64,000 nt of DNA from Dasypus novemcinctus. Taxonomy: Eukaryota > Chordata > Mammalia > Cingulata > Dasypodidae. The translations under genes and the position numbers were made by a program. Below the pieces are notes generated by a model. It made no database searches. It had not been told where the DNA came from and saw only the letters and a list, made by a program, of their open reading frames with translations. Shown here in pieces: positions 11,520 to 23,800 of this stretch (within the stretch, counting starts at the first letter, position 1; each line of letters opens with the position of its first letter). The DNA is taken from contig NC_080694.1 of assembly GCF_030445035.2 (NCBI RefSeq), forward strand, positions 75,822,094-75,886,093, read 5' to 3'.

Positions 11520-12470
11520 ATTCTTAGGTGTTCTAAAATTATTTCTAAGTCCTAACTTTAGTTTCCATCCTACCACATGTAGCACTTGTGGGAGTTGCCA
11601 CTGAGGGACTTCATTTCTCTGAGCCCCTCTCCAGTCCCAGCTCTGGTCAGCCCCTTGAGTGACATTAGATCACTGGGAGCTCTGGATTGTCCTGCTTTCC
11701 TGCTCAAATAGTCCCTTAAGGAATTTTGAAAAACTACACACCCCTTCCATATTTTTAAGCCAACACCTAACATTTTATTATAAGTTTAAACTTGTAAAAG
11801 TTATACATTCCAGGGAGCCATAAATACGCACGTATCGAAAGTCACATCACTCAAATGTAGTTGATGGAATGGGAAACCTTAGCAATTTCATATCCAACAC
11901 TTTAACAGAGTAAATGAGCAAGCCTTTCCTTAAGTCAGAAAATGCACCTCCTTCTTTATTGATTCCTTTTCCCCTACAGAACTTAATTCTAATGCAATTA
12001 ATTCTAATATATGTCTATAACAGAAATGTTTACAAATCGAAGTTTCCTATGACAAGTGCTAAAATGTTATTCTGCGGCGTTTCTAATTACGACTACAAGA
12101 CACATTTGATCAAAATGACCAGTACTCTCATTGAAAGCACGTCTTAGCGAGATGCAGGGGCCGACTGTTTCCCTGGAAGAGCGTCCGGCTCGGATACAGG
12201 GCGGCCACACAGCGCTGCCGCTCTCCACCCCGGGCTCCAGCACAGGAGCTGGGAAGGGGCACCCTCCGGCCCCCCCACCCTGGGGAAGTTCCCATAAGCC
12301 TCCAGGGCACAAGCCGCGAGGACAGCGGGCTGGGTGCAGCCTCAACAGAGCTGGGAGACGCCTGTGCCTCCCACCTGCCTCCCTGCAGGACCGACACCGG
12401 GTCCTGGCGCTCACCCGTGCGCTCACCACGAGTGTGCCAAGACGAGCCGCGGCAAAGAAGCAGTCTAGAT
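11520..12470. other. Intergenic between SINEs and PSORS1C2, no gene seen
   Basis: AT-rich to 12130, then GC-rich. No exon-like or repeat signal that I can name. Confidence 0.35.
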
Positions 12471-12490
12471 TCAGAGCTAGGGCACACGGT

Positions 12491-12496
12491 TTTATT
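12491..12496 (-). terminator. PSORS1C2: PSORS1C2 polyadenylation signal
   Basis: AATAAA on the minus strand, ~175 nt downstream of the PSORS1C2 stop codon. It is the first canonical signal after the stop. Confidence 0.7.
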
Positions 12497-12669
12497 TTTG
12501 CGAGGGGGGGGGGGGGTGAGGCTTGGACTGCAGCCAAAGCAGGACCTGGGGAGGCTCAGGGTCCGGAACAGAAGCGAGGGGACGAGCACGGGCCTGGGAG
12601 CCGACCCCACCGGGCGTGCCTGCCACGGGGCGAGCGGCCGAGCGCGGCGCTGGGTGGGGGCGGCTGCCT

Positions 12670-13316
<647 letters not shown>

Positions 13317-13560
13317 GGCTGCTCCAGCTGCCCGGGAGGCTGGCGGACTGGGGGGCGCGCAGTGACCGCGCCAAGCGCAGAGGGAGCGCGGCGGGGCAGG
13401 GAGGACCGCACGGGCGAGAGGGCCGACGATCTTGAGGGAGCGCGGAGCACCGCGCCAGGCGGAGAGCGAGCGCAGGAGCAGGAGGGCCGCACTGGGAGCA
13501 GAGGGCCGATGGCCTTCTCATAAGGGAGCGGAGCCCAGAGCACCACGCCCACGGGGCGGG
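13317..13560 (-). promoter_or_regulatory. PSORS1C2 upstream region with diverged tandem duplication
   Basis: Just upstream of the PSORS1C2 start, two ~85-90 bp imperfect copies lie head to tail at about 13368-13453 and 13455-13548. Each runs CC(A)GGCG-GAG.., GGGCCGCAC, AGAGGGCCGA, a short spacer, GGGAGCG and AGCACC(A/G)CG. The region is CpG-rich with no clear TATA box. Promoter role is inferred from position. Confidence 0.45.
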
Positions 13561-14740
13561 GTCGCCCAGCACCAGCCTAACTGGCCACCCCGCCCGCCCG
13601 GAGGCCCGGCTACCAGAGGCTGGGGCTTTGGTCCCCCCAGGACCCAGCGCCGTGGCCCTCAGGCACCCGAGCTGGTCCCGGCCCCTCCGTCATGCCTGCA
13701 GCAGCCGGTGCCCAGACCTCCTCGTGCCCGGTCCTCCCAGGTGGGGAAGCCGAGGCGGGCGCCGGGCGCCCAGCAGCAGCCTCTAACCTCGCGCCTTCTT
13801 CCCTCCCAGAACCGGTCGGGGCGCCCGCACCCTCAGCGCTCCCTGCCCCCACCTCCGGCACCCGCGGGCCGGGGCTCCACCCTCTCCCACCTCCCCTCCC
13901 CTCCGCTCAGCTCCCTTGTCCAGCCTGAGGTCCCCATGGATCTCTTTCCAAGGACCTCCTGCCCGCCAGCCTAAGGGGCTTTCAGAACGTCCTTCCCGGG
14001 CTGTCCCAGCTCAGGGGCACCACTGTCCACTCTGTGGCTCAAGAGAGACACCTCCGTGCCTCCCCCAGCCCCGTTCACTCCACATCCAGCACGCAGCCCC
14101 GCCGCCCTCTCCAGGGCAGGAGCCATCTGCCCCTCGCCCCCCAACACCTCCCACTCGTCGCCCGGCGCCCGCTGAAGAAGGTCCATCAATGCCCCTGTCC
14201 TGTTTAGAACTACTGGGGACTCAGTGAACCCCACACTCTGCACAGCCTCGGCCTCCCAGCACCGTCCACGCCTCGAGCCCCGGGTCTGCGCCGGCGCTTG
14301 CTTCCTCGGCTACCAGGCCGGGCGGGTCCCCTTCTCGGTGCTGCCCTCTGCCGCCAGCTTCTCTCACGGTTCCTCCTCAGGGCACTTCATCTTCTTTGCT
14401 CCTCTCGGGCCTGCCTTTTGTCTCTGTCCCTCCTGGAGCCTGCGAGCTTGGAGCAAGCCCCTTGCCTGGTGAGCCCACCTCCAGGCCGGGGTTAGGACTC
14501 TGCCCTGCACGGGTGATTCTCATCGAGTGAAACAAGTTTATCTTCCTCACTCACTCCTGGCATTTATCATCTTCTACAGGCAAACACCAGGACAAAGAAA
14601 ACCCGGAGCTTTGCAAAAAGGCTCCCAGAGCAACCAGAGAGAGGGTGTGAAGGACCATCCCGAGACAAAGCCGGGACCACCTCCCACTCCAGAGCTCCCC
14701 TCTCCTCCCAGACAGCACCTCCAGCCGCGGCTCCCTCCGT
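13561..14740. other. Intergenic between PSORS1C2 and CCHCR1 3' end
   Basis: GC-rich sequence with no recognisable gene. Open frames on both strands lack conserved features. Confidence 0.4.
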
Positions 14741-14746
14741 CCCATC

Positions 14747-14752
14747 TTTATT
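14747..14752 (-). terminator. CCHCR1: CCHCR1 polyadenylation signal
   Basis: AATAAA on the minus strand, 114 nt past the CCHCR1 stop codon. It predicts a short 3' UTR ending near 14725-14735. Confidence 0.8.
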
Positions 14753-14865
14753 GAGTGAGGGGTCCGGGTCTGGAGAGGGCAGGGCAGGCCCTGGGCACAG
14801 CTGCTCAGGGCGCCTGAGGCCAGCATGCTGGGCCGTTCTGGACGGCGCGTCCTCTGGAGAGGGCT

Positions 14866-17800
14866 TCACTCAGGCCCGCTGGGGCCGCCCTGGGGACTGG
14901 CGCCGTCCTCCCTGGAGATGGCTTCGCTGGGGCCGTCCTCCCTGGAGATGGCTTCGCTCAGGCCCTGCAGGTCGTCCAGCAGGGCAAAGAGCGACCCTGG
15001 AGAGAAGCACCAGGAGGAGGCCCCTGCAGCGGCAGGCAGGGCCGGGCCGCACGAGCCGAGGGCAAGAGGACGGCCCTTGGCCAGGGTGGGCACGGGTAAG
15101 AGCAGACCCCTGCGGTCCCGGGTACCTCTCTTGGACTCCCTGGTGGAGTCAGCCACCGTGGGAGGGGACCCGAGAGGCCTGGGGCTGGGGGCCGGCGTCC
15201 TCTTGTCCAGCAGGGAAGGGAGAACTGCCAACAGCCGCTGCTGCTTGTAACGGGAGAGGAGACCCTCCTGCCGCAAGGTGGCCTGGGAAGGAGAGGGTCA
15301 GAGGCCACCGAGCCCAACAGAGCCTCCCCTTCCTCCAGACCCCCAGCTCAGGCCGTCCTGGTTTCCGCTGGCCCCCCAGCTCAGGCTGCCCCCCCAGCTC
15401 AGGCCGTCCCTCATCTCCGCTGCCCCCTAAGCTCAGGCCATCCCTCATCTCTGCTGCCCCCCCAGCTCAGGCCGCCCCCCCAGCTCAGGCCATTCCTGGT
15501 CTCCACTGCCCCCCCAGCTCAGGCTGTCTCCCCAGCTCAGGCCGTCCCTGGTCTCCGCTGGCCCCCCAGCCCCCGCTGTCCCTCGTCTCCGCTGCGCCCC
15601 CCAGCTCAGGCCGTCCCTGGTCTCCGCTGCCACCCAGCTCACACTGTCCCTTGTCTCCGCTGCCCCCCCAGCTCAGGCCGTCCCTGATCTCCGCTGGCCC
15701 CCCAGCTCAGGCTGCCCCCCCAGCTAAGGCCATTCCTGGTCTCCACTGCCCCCCAGCTCAGGCTGCCCCCCCAGCTCAGGCCGTCCCTGATCTCCGCTGG
15801 CCCCCCAGCTCAGGCTGCCCCCCCAGCTCAGGCCATCCCTGGTCTCTGCTGCCCCCCAGCCCCTGCTGTCCCTCGTCTCCGCTGCCCCCCCAGCTCAGGC
15901 CGTCCCCCCACCTCAGGCCGTCCCTGGTCTCCGCTGCCCCCCAGCTCACGCTGTCCCTCGTCTCCGCTGCCCCCTCAGCTCAGGCCGCCCCTGGTCTCCG
16001 CTGCCCCCCCAGCTCAGGCCGTCCCCCCAGCTCACGCTGTCCCTCGTCTCCGCTGCCCCCCCAGCTCAGGCCATCCCTGGTCCCCGCTGCCCCCCAGCTC
16101 AGGCCGCCCCCCCCAGCTCAGGCTCTACGTCCCTCGCCCGCGGCCCACCAGCATGAGGTTCTTGTCCCTCTCCAGCTCCTGCAGGCGCCGGGTCAGCCGC
16201 AGCCCCTCCTCCTTCCGGGCCTCGTCCTGCAGGTGCCTGAGCTCCTGGTTCCGCTCCTTTTCCCGGGCAGATTTGCGCTGGATCTGGCGCAGGGAGACCA
16301 CTATAGCACACAGAAAGCGGGACGCCATGAAGACGAGCCTAGAGGCTCGTGGGGAGTCCCGAGGACGCAGGTACGTGGCCCCGCCTCTCCCGTGCCGTGG
16401 GAGGGCCCCGTGGGTCTGGACCCCCAAGAACTTCCCCATCCCGAGGGGAAGTCTGAACAGGGACTGGACGTTGGAGTCCGTGCAGTTTTCTTCAGGTTAA
16501 CGATGGTGAGGTTACAAAGGCGTTTCCTACTTGTGGGGGATGTAGCTGAAGAGTCACGACGTTTGCAAGTTAACTTGAAGTGGTTTAAAGAAATACATAA
16601 AGGCGTGTGGCTAATGCTGCTCCTGGGCCTAAGGCGCCCAGGGCCATCACTGCTCCCCTCCCCTCGGCGAGGGGCTTGCAGGTGCTCCTAAGAGCTGGGG
16701 CTGCTCTTTGGAGGGCACGAGGGGGCTCCGGGCTGGCCGCACGTGTGCTCCCCTAGTGCAGATTCGCCTGAGCCTGTCCTGTCGACACACTCCTCGTCCA
16801 CGTGGGAGGCTTTAGGCCACGCTCCTGCTGCTGGAAGGCCCGGCCCTGCCCTGGCAACCCTCACCGGCCTTGGTGTGCTCCCTCCGAGCCTCGCTCAGCC
16901 TCCTCTCCGTTTCTGACAGCTGTTCCCGCAGCCGCGTCTCCACCTCCGTCACCTTCTCCTGCAGGGCTGGGGGGCAGACATGTTGGGGGACGCCTGGCCC
17001 ACAGACCCGCCCCACAGTGGCACCCACGCCCCCACCTTTCCCGTAAATCTCCTGCTGCTGGGTCAGCTCGTGCCGGAGGCTGGCGGCCTCCGCTGTGCTC
17101 TCCTGCTGGCCTTGGCGCGCCACCTCCAGCTGCAGCCCCACGCTGGCCAGGGACTCCTGGGCCCGCTGCAGCTCCTGCTCCAGCTGCTGGGCCACCACGC
17201 TCAGCTGCTGCCGCTCTGCCTCCCCTGCAAGAAGGGGACTCAGCCCGGGCCCTGGGCTGGCCCTGCCATGCCGCACCGCGCCCAGCGCCCGGGTACCTTG
17301 CTCCCGGGCCCGGCCCACCTCCTGCTGGATGAGGCGGGCACTCAGCTGCAGCTCTGCATCCAGGCGGTTGCGCTCTTCCCGCAGCTGCTGCAACTCGAGG
17401 CTCACGTCTGTGGGGGGTGGGGGTGGGGGTGGGGGCGAGGGTGGGGGGCAGCTGGACCAGGAGGAGAAACAGTCAGGGAAACCACTGGCCGCCTGACCCT
17501 GCCCGGGCCTCCTGCTTGAGTCCCCGCAGCCAACACCCGACGCCCCACCCTCCTCCCCGCGGCCCACAGATCTGTGCCTCCAAATTCACCTCTCCTGGCG
17601 CAGCTGGGCAAGGGCCACTTTCCGAGCCATCAGGCCTGGAGGGGGACAGGGCATAGAGCAACGGAGAGATGAGTTTTTCAGAAAGCAAAGGGGAAGCGGG
17701 GAGTAAGAGAAAAGGGGGAAGAGAGGGAGGAGGGAAGAGGGAGGGGGGGCTGGGCCAGGAGCAGGGTGGCCAGAGGGCAGGGCGGGATGTGGCCCACGCT

Positions 17801-20800
17801 ACCCACCCTGAATGGTGAGGACCCTGCGGGTGGCGTAGCTGAGCCTTGCGCTGAGGCTGGGGATCCGGGACGCCGCCTCGTCCACCTTCGCCACAGTGCT
17901 CAGGAGCCAGACCTGAGAGCTGGGGGACACGGTCGCTGAGGCCCTGGCCCTCCGCATACCCAGAGGACTTAGGGAGCCTCCAACTGACAGCTCACACTCT
18001 CCTGTGCTCTGCCTGAGCAGGGGAGCAGCGAAGGAATGGGTGGGAAAGAGACTGAAGCCCAGGCAGGGCCAGGAGCTGCAGTGCGTGTGCTGAGCCCTCT
18101 GCCCCTGCCGGAGCTGTGCCGTGTGTACGCTGACCCCCGTGCCCCTGCTGGAGCTGCGCCGTGCGCATGCTGAGTCCTCTGCCCCTGCCGGAGCTGCGCC
18201 GAGTGTATGCTGACCCCCATGCCCCTTCCAGAGCTGCGCCGAGCGTGCGCTGAACCCCTGCCCCTGCCGGAGCTGCGCCGTGCGTGCACTGAGCCCCCTG
18301 CCCCTGCCGGAGCTGCGCCACGCGCACGCTGAACCCCACGCCCCTGCTGGAACTGCGCTGATCCCCCTGCCCCTGCCGGAGCTGTGCCGAGCGTGCACTG
18401 ACCCCTCTGCCCCTGCTGGAGCTGCGCTGCGCGCACGCTGAGCCCTCTGCCCCTGCCGGAGCTGCGCCGAGTGTACGCTGACCCCTGTGCCCCTGCTGGT
18501 GCTGCACCGAGCATGCACTGACCCCTCTGCCCCTGCCGGAGCTGCGCCGTGCATGCGCTCACCCCTCTGCCCCTGCCGGAGCTGCGCCGTGCATGCGCTC
18601 ACCCCTCTGCCCCTGCTGGAGCTGCGCTGTGCGTGCGCTGACCCCTCTGCCCCTGCTGGAGCTGCGCCATGCGTGCGCTGAACCCCTGCCCCTGCCGGAG
18701 CTGCGCCGTGCATGCGCTCACCCCTCTGCCCCTGCCGGAGCTGCGCCGGGCGCACGCTGAGCCCTCTGCCCCTGCCGGAGCTGCGCCGTGTGCACGCTGA
18801 GCCCTCTGCCCCTGCCGGAGCTGCGCCAAGTGTACGCTGACCCCCGTGCCCCTGCCGGAGCTGCGCCGTACATGCGCTGAGTTTGCCCCTGCCGGAGCTG
18901 TGCTGTGCGTGCGCTGACCCCCGTGCCCCTGCCGGAGCTGCGCCAAGTGTACGCTGACCCCCGTGCCCCTGCCGGAGCTGCGCCGTACGTGCGCTGAGCC
19001 CCCTGCCCCTGCTGGAGCTGCGCCGTGCGTGCGCTCACCTCTCTGCCCCTGCCGGAGCTGTGCTGTGCGTGCGCTGACCCCTCTGCCCCTGCTGGAGCTG
19101 CGCCGTGCGTGCGCTGACTCCTCTGCCCCTGCCGGAGCCGCACCGTGCGTGCGCTGACCCATGTCCCTGCCAGAGCTGCGCCGTGCATGCGCTCACCCCT
19201 CTGCCCCTGCTGGAGCTGCGCTGCAATCCTGTCTGAGCTCCTCAGCAGGCAAAAGAAGAGAGAGCCCGAGCTCTTAAATGCCTTACCAACTGTCAGGTAA
19301 AAACAACCCAGGTGCTTATATGAAAGAGCGCTGCTGTTCCTGCTGCTGGGACCCACGGCAAGCTTCTCATTTGGTGTCTTCCCTAACAGTGCCCGGGTAA
19401 AGAGAATAGCTGCTCGGACCTGGCGCTGTGATGCGGGACCCAGACGGCCACGCCAGGAAGCTCTCCCGGCCCCAGCTATGGTCAGGCCTCAGGCCTCAAG
19501 GGCCACATCTGGGTGCAGGAACTGATGGTGCTTTCTAAGGTCAAATGCCAGAGGCTCTGACTCACCTCCGACCTTTCAAACAACCTGCTGCACTATTTCA
19601 GAACCAGTTTCTGTTCACTACTATGCACCAAAGCTCGGTGAGCCGAGGGGGCTTCTCCATGGGCAGGACTGACGGGCGGTGCCAGCAGCAGGCCAGGCCC
19701 CAGACCCCCAGGAGGGCCGAGGGTGGCTCAGAGAGGGTCAGACACTGCCCTGTAACGCCAGGGGAGCCTCAGGCACTCAGCACTAAGGCTGAGAGGAGGT
19801 CATCACCAGGGAAAGCGGTTCTTGTTTTCCACGGAGGTGATTCTACGGGACAATGAAGGCCGCGCAGCAAGTCGGTAATGGGGCTAAGAGGCTGGTTGAG
19901 AAACACAGGCTTGCAAATGATTAAGAAGGAAACTGGTGTATATTTCAGGTGGATTATCTAGCAAGTAGGTGTAGTTTTAAGAGAAATAGATGAAATGTTT
20001 TCCCAACTCAACAGGGCATGCCTGTGAAATTCTAGAGAGAAGGGAAGGGGAGAGGAGGAAGGGGAGGGCAGGGGAGGGAGGGGAAGGACGGGGGAGGGGA
20101 GGGAAGGGGAGGGTGCCCAAGCCCCCGTCCACGGGGAAGGCCTGCCCAGGACCCTGCTCGGCTCCAGCTGCTCAGACGGGGCTGCAGGAGCCGCCAGCGA
20201 TCCTGGTGATGGAGAAGGCAGCGCACGCCCCACACTGCCAGCGCTCTGGCCTCTCCTGCCTGGGGCCCAGGGCCCGGAAATGGATGCACCCGCCCTCCAC
20301 CCACTGGTACCTGCTCACAGAGTCCACCACCAGCCGGAGCTGCTCCTCGGCCGCAGCCGCCTGCTGCTGCTGCCTGAGCCTGGCCTCCTGGGCCCGGCTC
20401 AGCTCCCCCTGCAGGGCCTGGGGGGCAGGCTGGTCAGGAGGAGGCCGCTCCCTGGGCCCCAGGACCAGGAGTCTCCCTCCTTTCGGCCGGGCCGTCCCAG
20501 ACACTGACCTTGGCACCCATCCGCTCCATCTCCACCTGGGCGGCTTTGTCCTGCAGGGCGCGCTGGAGGACGGCCTCCTTCTGGCTCTGGGACGCGACCC
20601 TCCCCTCGAGTCCGGCCACCTGGGGAGGGGAGCAGGTGCGGGGGTCTCTGAGACAAGAAGCTCAGGTTCCCGAGAACGGCCTGAGCCCATTTCCTTCCAG
20701 AAACCCCTCCGGTGTGCCGCAGCCCGCCCCACACCCATATCCCCAACTCGCCTTCCGGCCATCCCAGCTCCGGCAGGCCCATCCCGCAGCCCTCTCGCTC

Positions 20801-23800
20801 ATTATCCACCAGCTTCTTCTCCACACCACCTCTCACCCCGTGGCATCGTCTCCCTGCTTTCTCCCTGCTTGCCTGCCCCCCAAGGGTAAGCTCCACGCAG
20901 GCAGGCGCTCCGCCTGTCCCCCCAGTGTGTGGCTCTACACTTAACAAATCCCTGTGGAGTCAACGAACACCGTCCTTGATCAAAGGAGCAAGGAACCGGC
21001 AGGGAGGGGGGTCGCGGCACCTGTGCCTTCAGCTGCCCCACGCGCTGCTGGTGGGCCAGGTCCTGAGCCTTCAGCTGCACCATGAGGGCGAACACCTTCT
21101 CCCGCCAGCAGCTCAGCAAGGACTGGACCTTCCGCACACACTCGGGCTCCAGGGGATCTGCAGGGTGAGCCTGGGTGGGGGTGGCGGGGGCGCGTGGGCT
21201 CCGGGAGCAGGGGCAGGAGCTGGCCCGCGGCTTCTTCGCCACCTGCCCACCCGCCCGCTCGAGGGGAGTTCTGACAACCCGCCACCCCTCCCTCCCTGGG
21301 TGAGCGCCAGGCAGGGGCCCCTACCTCCCGGGCCAGGTCCTCCTCCTGCAGGGCGAGGATGCAGGCGAGGCTCTGGACGCGCACCTGCAGCAGCTCTGCG
21401 GTGGAGCGCAGCGCGTCCCGGTCCTCCTGCACGTGCTGCGGGGGGAGGGCGGCCTCAGCTCTCCCCCAGGGCCGCCCGCCCCGCGCGCCTCTCGCTGTCG
21501 CCCGCCCCGTGCGCTTCTCGCTGTCGCCCGTGCCTGCCTCACCTGCAGGGTGTTGAGGAGCTCCTGCCGCTCCAGCTCCCACGGCTGGCTGTGCGCCTCA
21601 GGCGGGACCTGCTCCCCCACGTAGTTCCGCAGGGTCGCCACCAGGGCCACCTGAGCCTCCAGGTCTTCTTGGGTCTTGCTAGGGATGGGGTGGGGACAGG
21701 GGCCATCAGCGGGCGCCTGGACAGCCCGCGCCGCCCCGCCGTGCCGCCCCGCGCCGGCCCCCGCCCCGCCCCGGCCCACACACCTCAGCTGCTTCTGCAG
21801 CAGCTCGGCCTCCTTGCGGGCCATGGCCAGCTCCTCGACGTCCTCTGCCTTCCTGGCTTCCAAGCTACTCAAGGACTTCTCTAAGCCCTCAGCCTTGCTG
21901 GTCAAACTGGAAAGAGCCTCCTGGTGAGCCTCCATCAGGCGGGAGAGCTGTGGGGAGAAGAGGGCTCGGCAGGGCCCGGCTATCCCCACATCTTGCCTTC
22001 CAAATCTCCCTCCCCCATTTTGGCCTTGTCCCGTCACTTCCATGTTCTGTGGCCAACAAACCACCCAACTGCACACGGCAAAACGGAGACCCCTTCTGGG
22101 CACCTCACTGCCCCACAGGTTCCATCGTCTCCCCCCAAAACACATCTTCATCCTCCCCCCTCCACACCAACACCCTCATCTCCACCTCCCAACTAGTTCT
22201 TTAAAACCTGCGATAGCTTACCTCTGCTTTCAGCATAAAACCCAAACTCGTCCCACCGCCTGCAAAGCCCCAGGGCCCTGGCCACTGCCTGCTTCTCTGC
22301 GCTCACCTCCTCCAGCTCTCCCAGCACTCACACCGCTCCTTTCTTTAAATGAATAAGCCAAGCCTTTTTCCTCTCGGAGTCTCCCAGCTCTTCCAATCCT
22401 GGAGGCCTCACTTGGCCCTCCGCCCCTGCCGGCCCCTTGCGCTGTCCCGCCCCCCGCCGGCCCCTCGCTGTCCTGCTGCACACTGCTCACTTCCTCAAGA
22501 CCGTACCTGGGTACCCCTCAGAAAGGACGCTCCGGGCAGGGAGGACCCGTCTGCTCTGCTTACTGCTCTCTCCCAGCACCTCCAGCAGCAGGTGCAGGAG
22601 AGACAGAGAGAGAGGCGGACAGTGAAGGCACAAAAAGAGTGCCCTGACCCCACCCTGACCCAATCACCATCATCTTGTAGGATATGAGCCATAAAACCAG
22701 ATTTTTTAGACACAAAATACAGAACTGATTTTAGTTACCTTATGTTTTACATTATGTTTTACATTTTAGCCTATAGACTTTTATACATTTTTGGTGTAAT
22801 TTAAGATGTCCTACACCCATCACTATATGATCTTATGGAATACTTCCATTGCCCCCCAGTTACCATGCTTCTATCTATTCTATACCTCTCTCACCCTCCC
22901 TTAGGGCCCAGAGTCACAAACAACCTTCACTACTTGTAGGACCAGATTCACAAATACATGCAACAATGCTGAGTGCTTGACATACTAGACTGCCCTAACC
23001 TATTGGGAGCTACCAATTCTCTCCAGAAGCACAATTCCCTCTGTTTGAGAACATCGGGCCTCCCCAGGATGTGGGTACACCTTCACTCTCATTGTATGGG
23101 TCTCCACCCAATGATATAACACACTATAACACTCATAAGTCTTCTTAAAATTTATCATTTCGTACCATCAAACTGACAATGAATTACCTACTATAATACC
23201 TGTATTTCAGTGTCCAAAAATGTACAACTTTCTAGATTGTGAGGTGCACAAGAGCAAATGTATCAATACTTATTGCCCTCTTTCCCTAGAGTGTATAAAT
23301 ATTCTACATAGAAATAGCACAAAGTTTCTTCTCTTTGAAGAGTACCGGGGCATGTACCTCAGCCATCTACCAATACGGGACTGAGTAGCTGGCTTCCCTT
23401 AGATACTGGCCATAATTGTATCTCTTCTCCAGCTCTTTGGAGCATTTGTGCTAAGTAATAAATTGTTCATTTATTTAAAAAAAAAAAAATACAGAACTGA
23501 CAACGTCCCTTCACTGCTTACTCACTGCTCTCAGGAGAGGCCTGTGGGCCCTAGGCTGGCTCTGCCCAGGCTGGCCGGAGGCCCCCCACCCCCCACCCCC
23601 AGCCGGCTGGAGGTCGCTGCCTGGCCTGCCCTCCAGCACCAGGGCCATTCTGTCATTTTGTCAGGCAGCTCTCTCGAGTTTAGGCCATTTGGACTTCTCT
23701 CCTTTGAACTGCTGGCTGCCTGTGCTCCGCCTTCTGAGTGACCACTGGCCTTTTCCTTCTCCTGGGATGGGAGGTCTTCCCTGGTTCATCCTTTGCCTTC

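Noticed and set aside
1-12400. Search for CDSN and PSORS1C1
   Set aside because: By synteny they should lie left of PSORS1C2, but I found no corneodesmosin-like exon. They are probably outside the window.
14751-16691. Plus-strand 646-aa open frame
   Set aside because: It runs antisense through CCHCR1 exons and the intron 15 minisatellite. The proline/serine-rich translation is the repeat.
18075-19225. CRISPR-like array
   Set aside because: Repeats are contiguous with no unique spacers and the DNA is mammalian.
17799-19356. Minus-strand frames of 170-318 aa in CCHCR1 intron 9
   Set aside because: Repeat translations. Only the last ~37 residues of the one ending near 17800 belong to a real exon (17807-17919).
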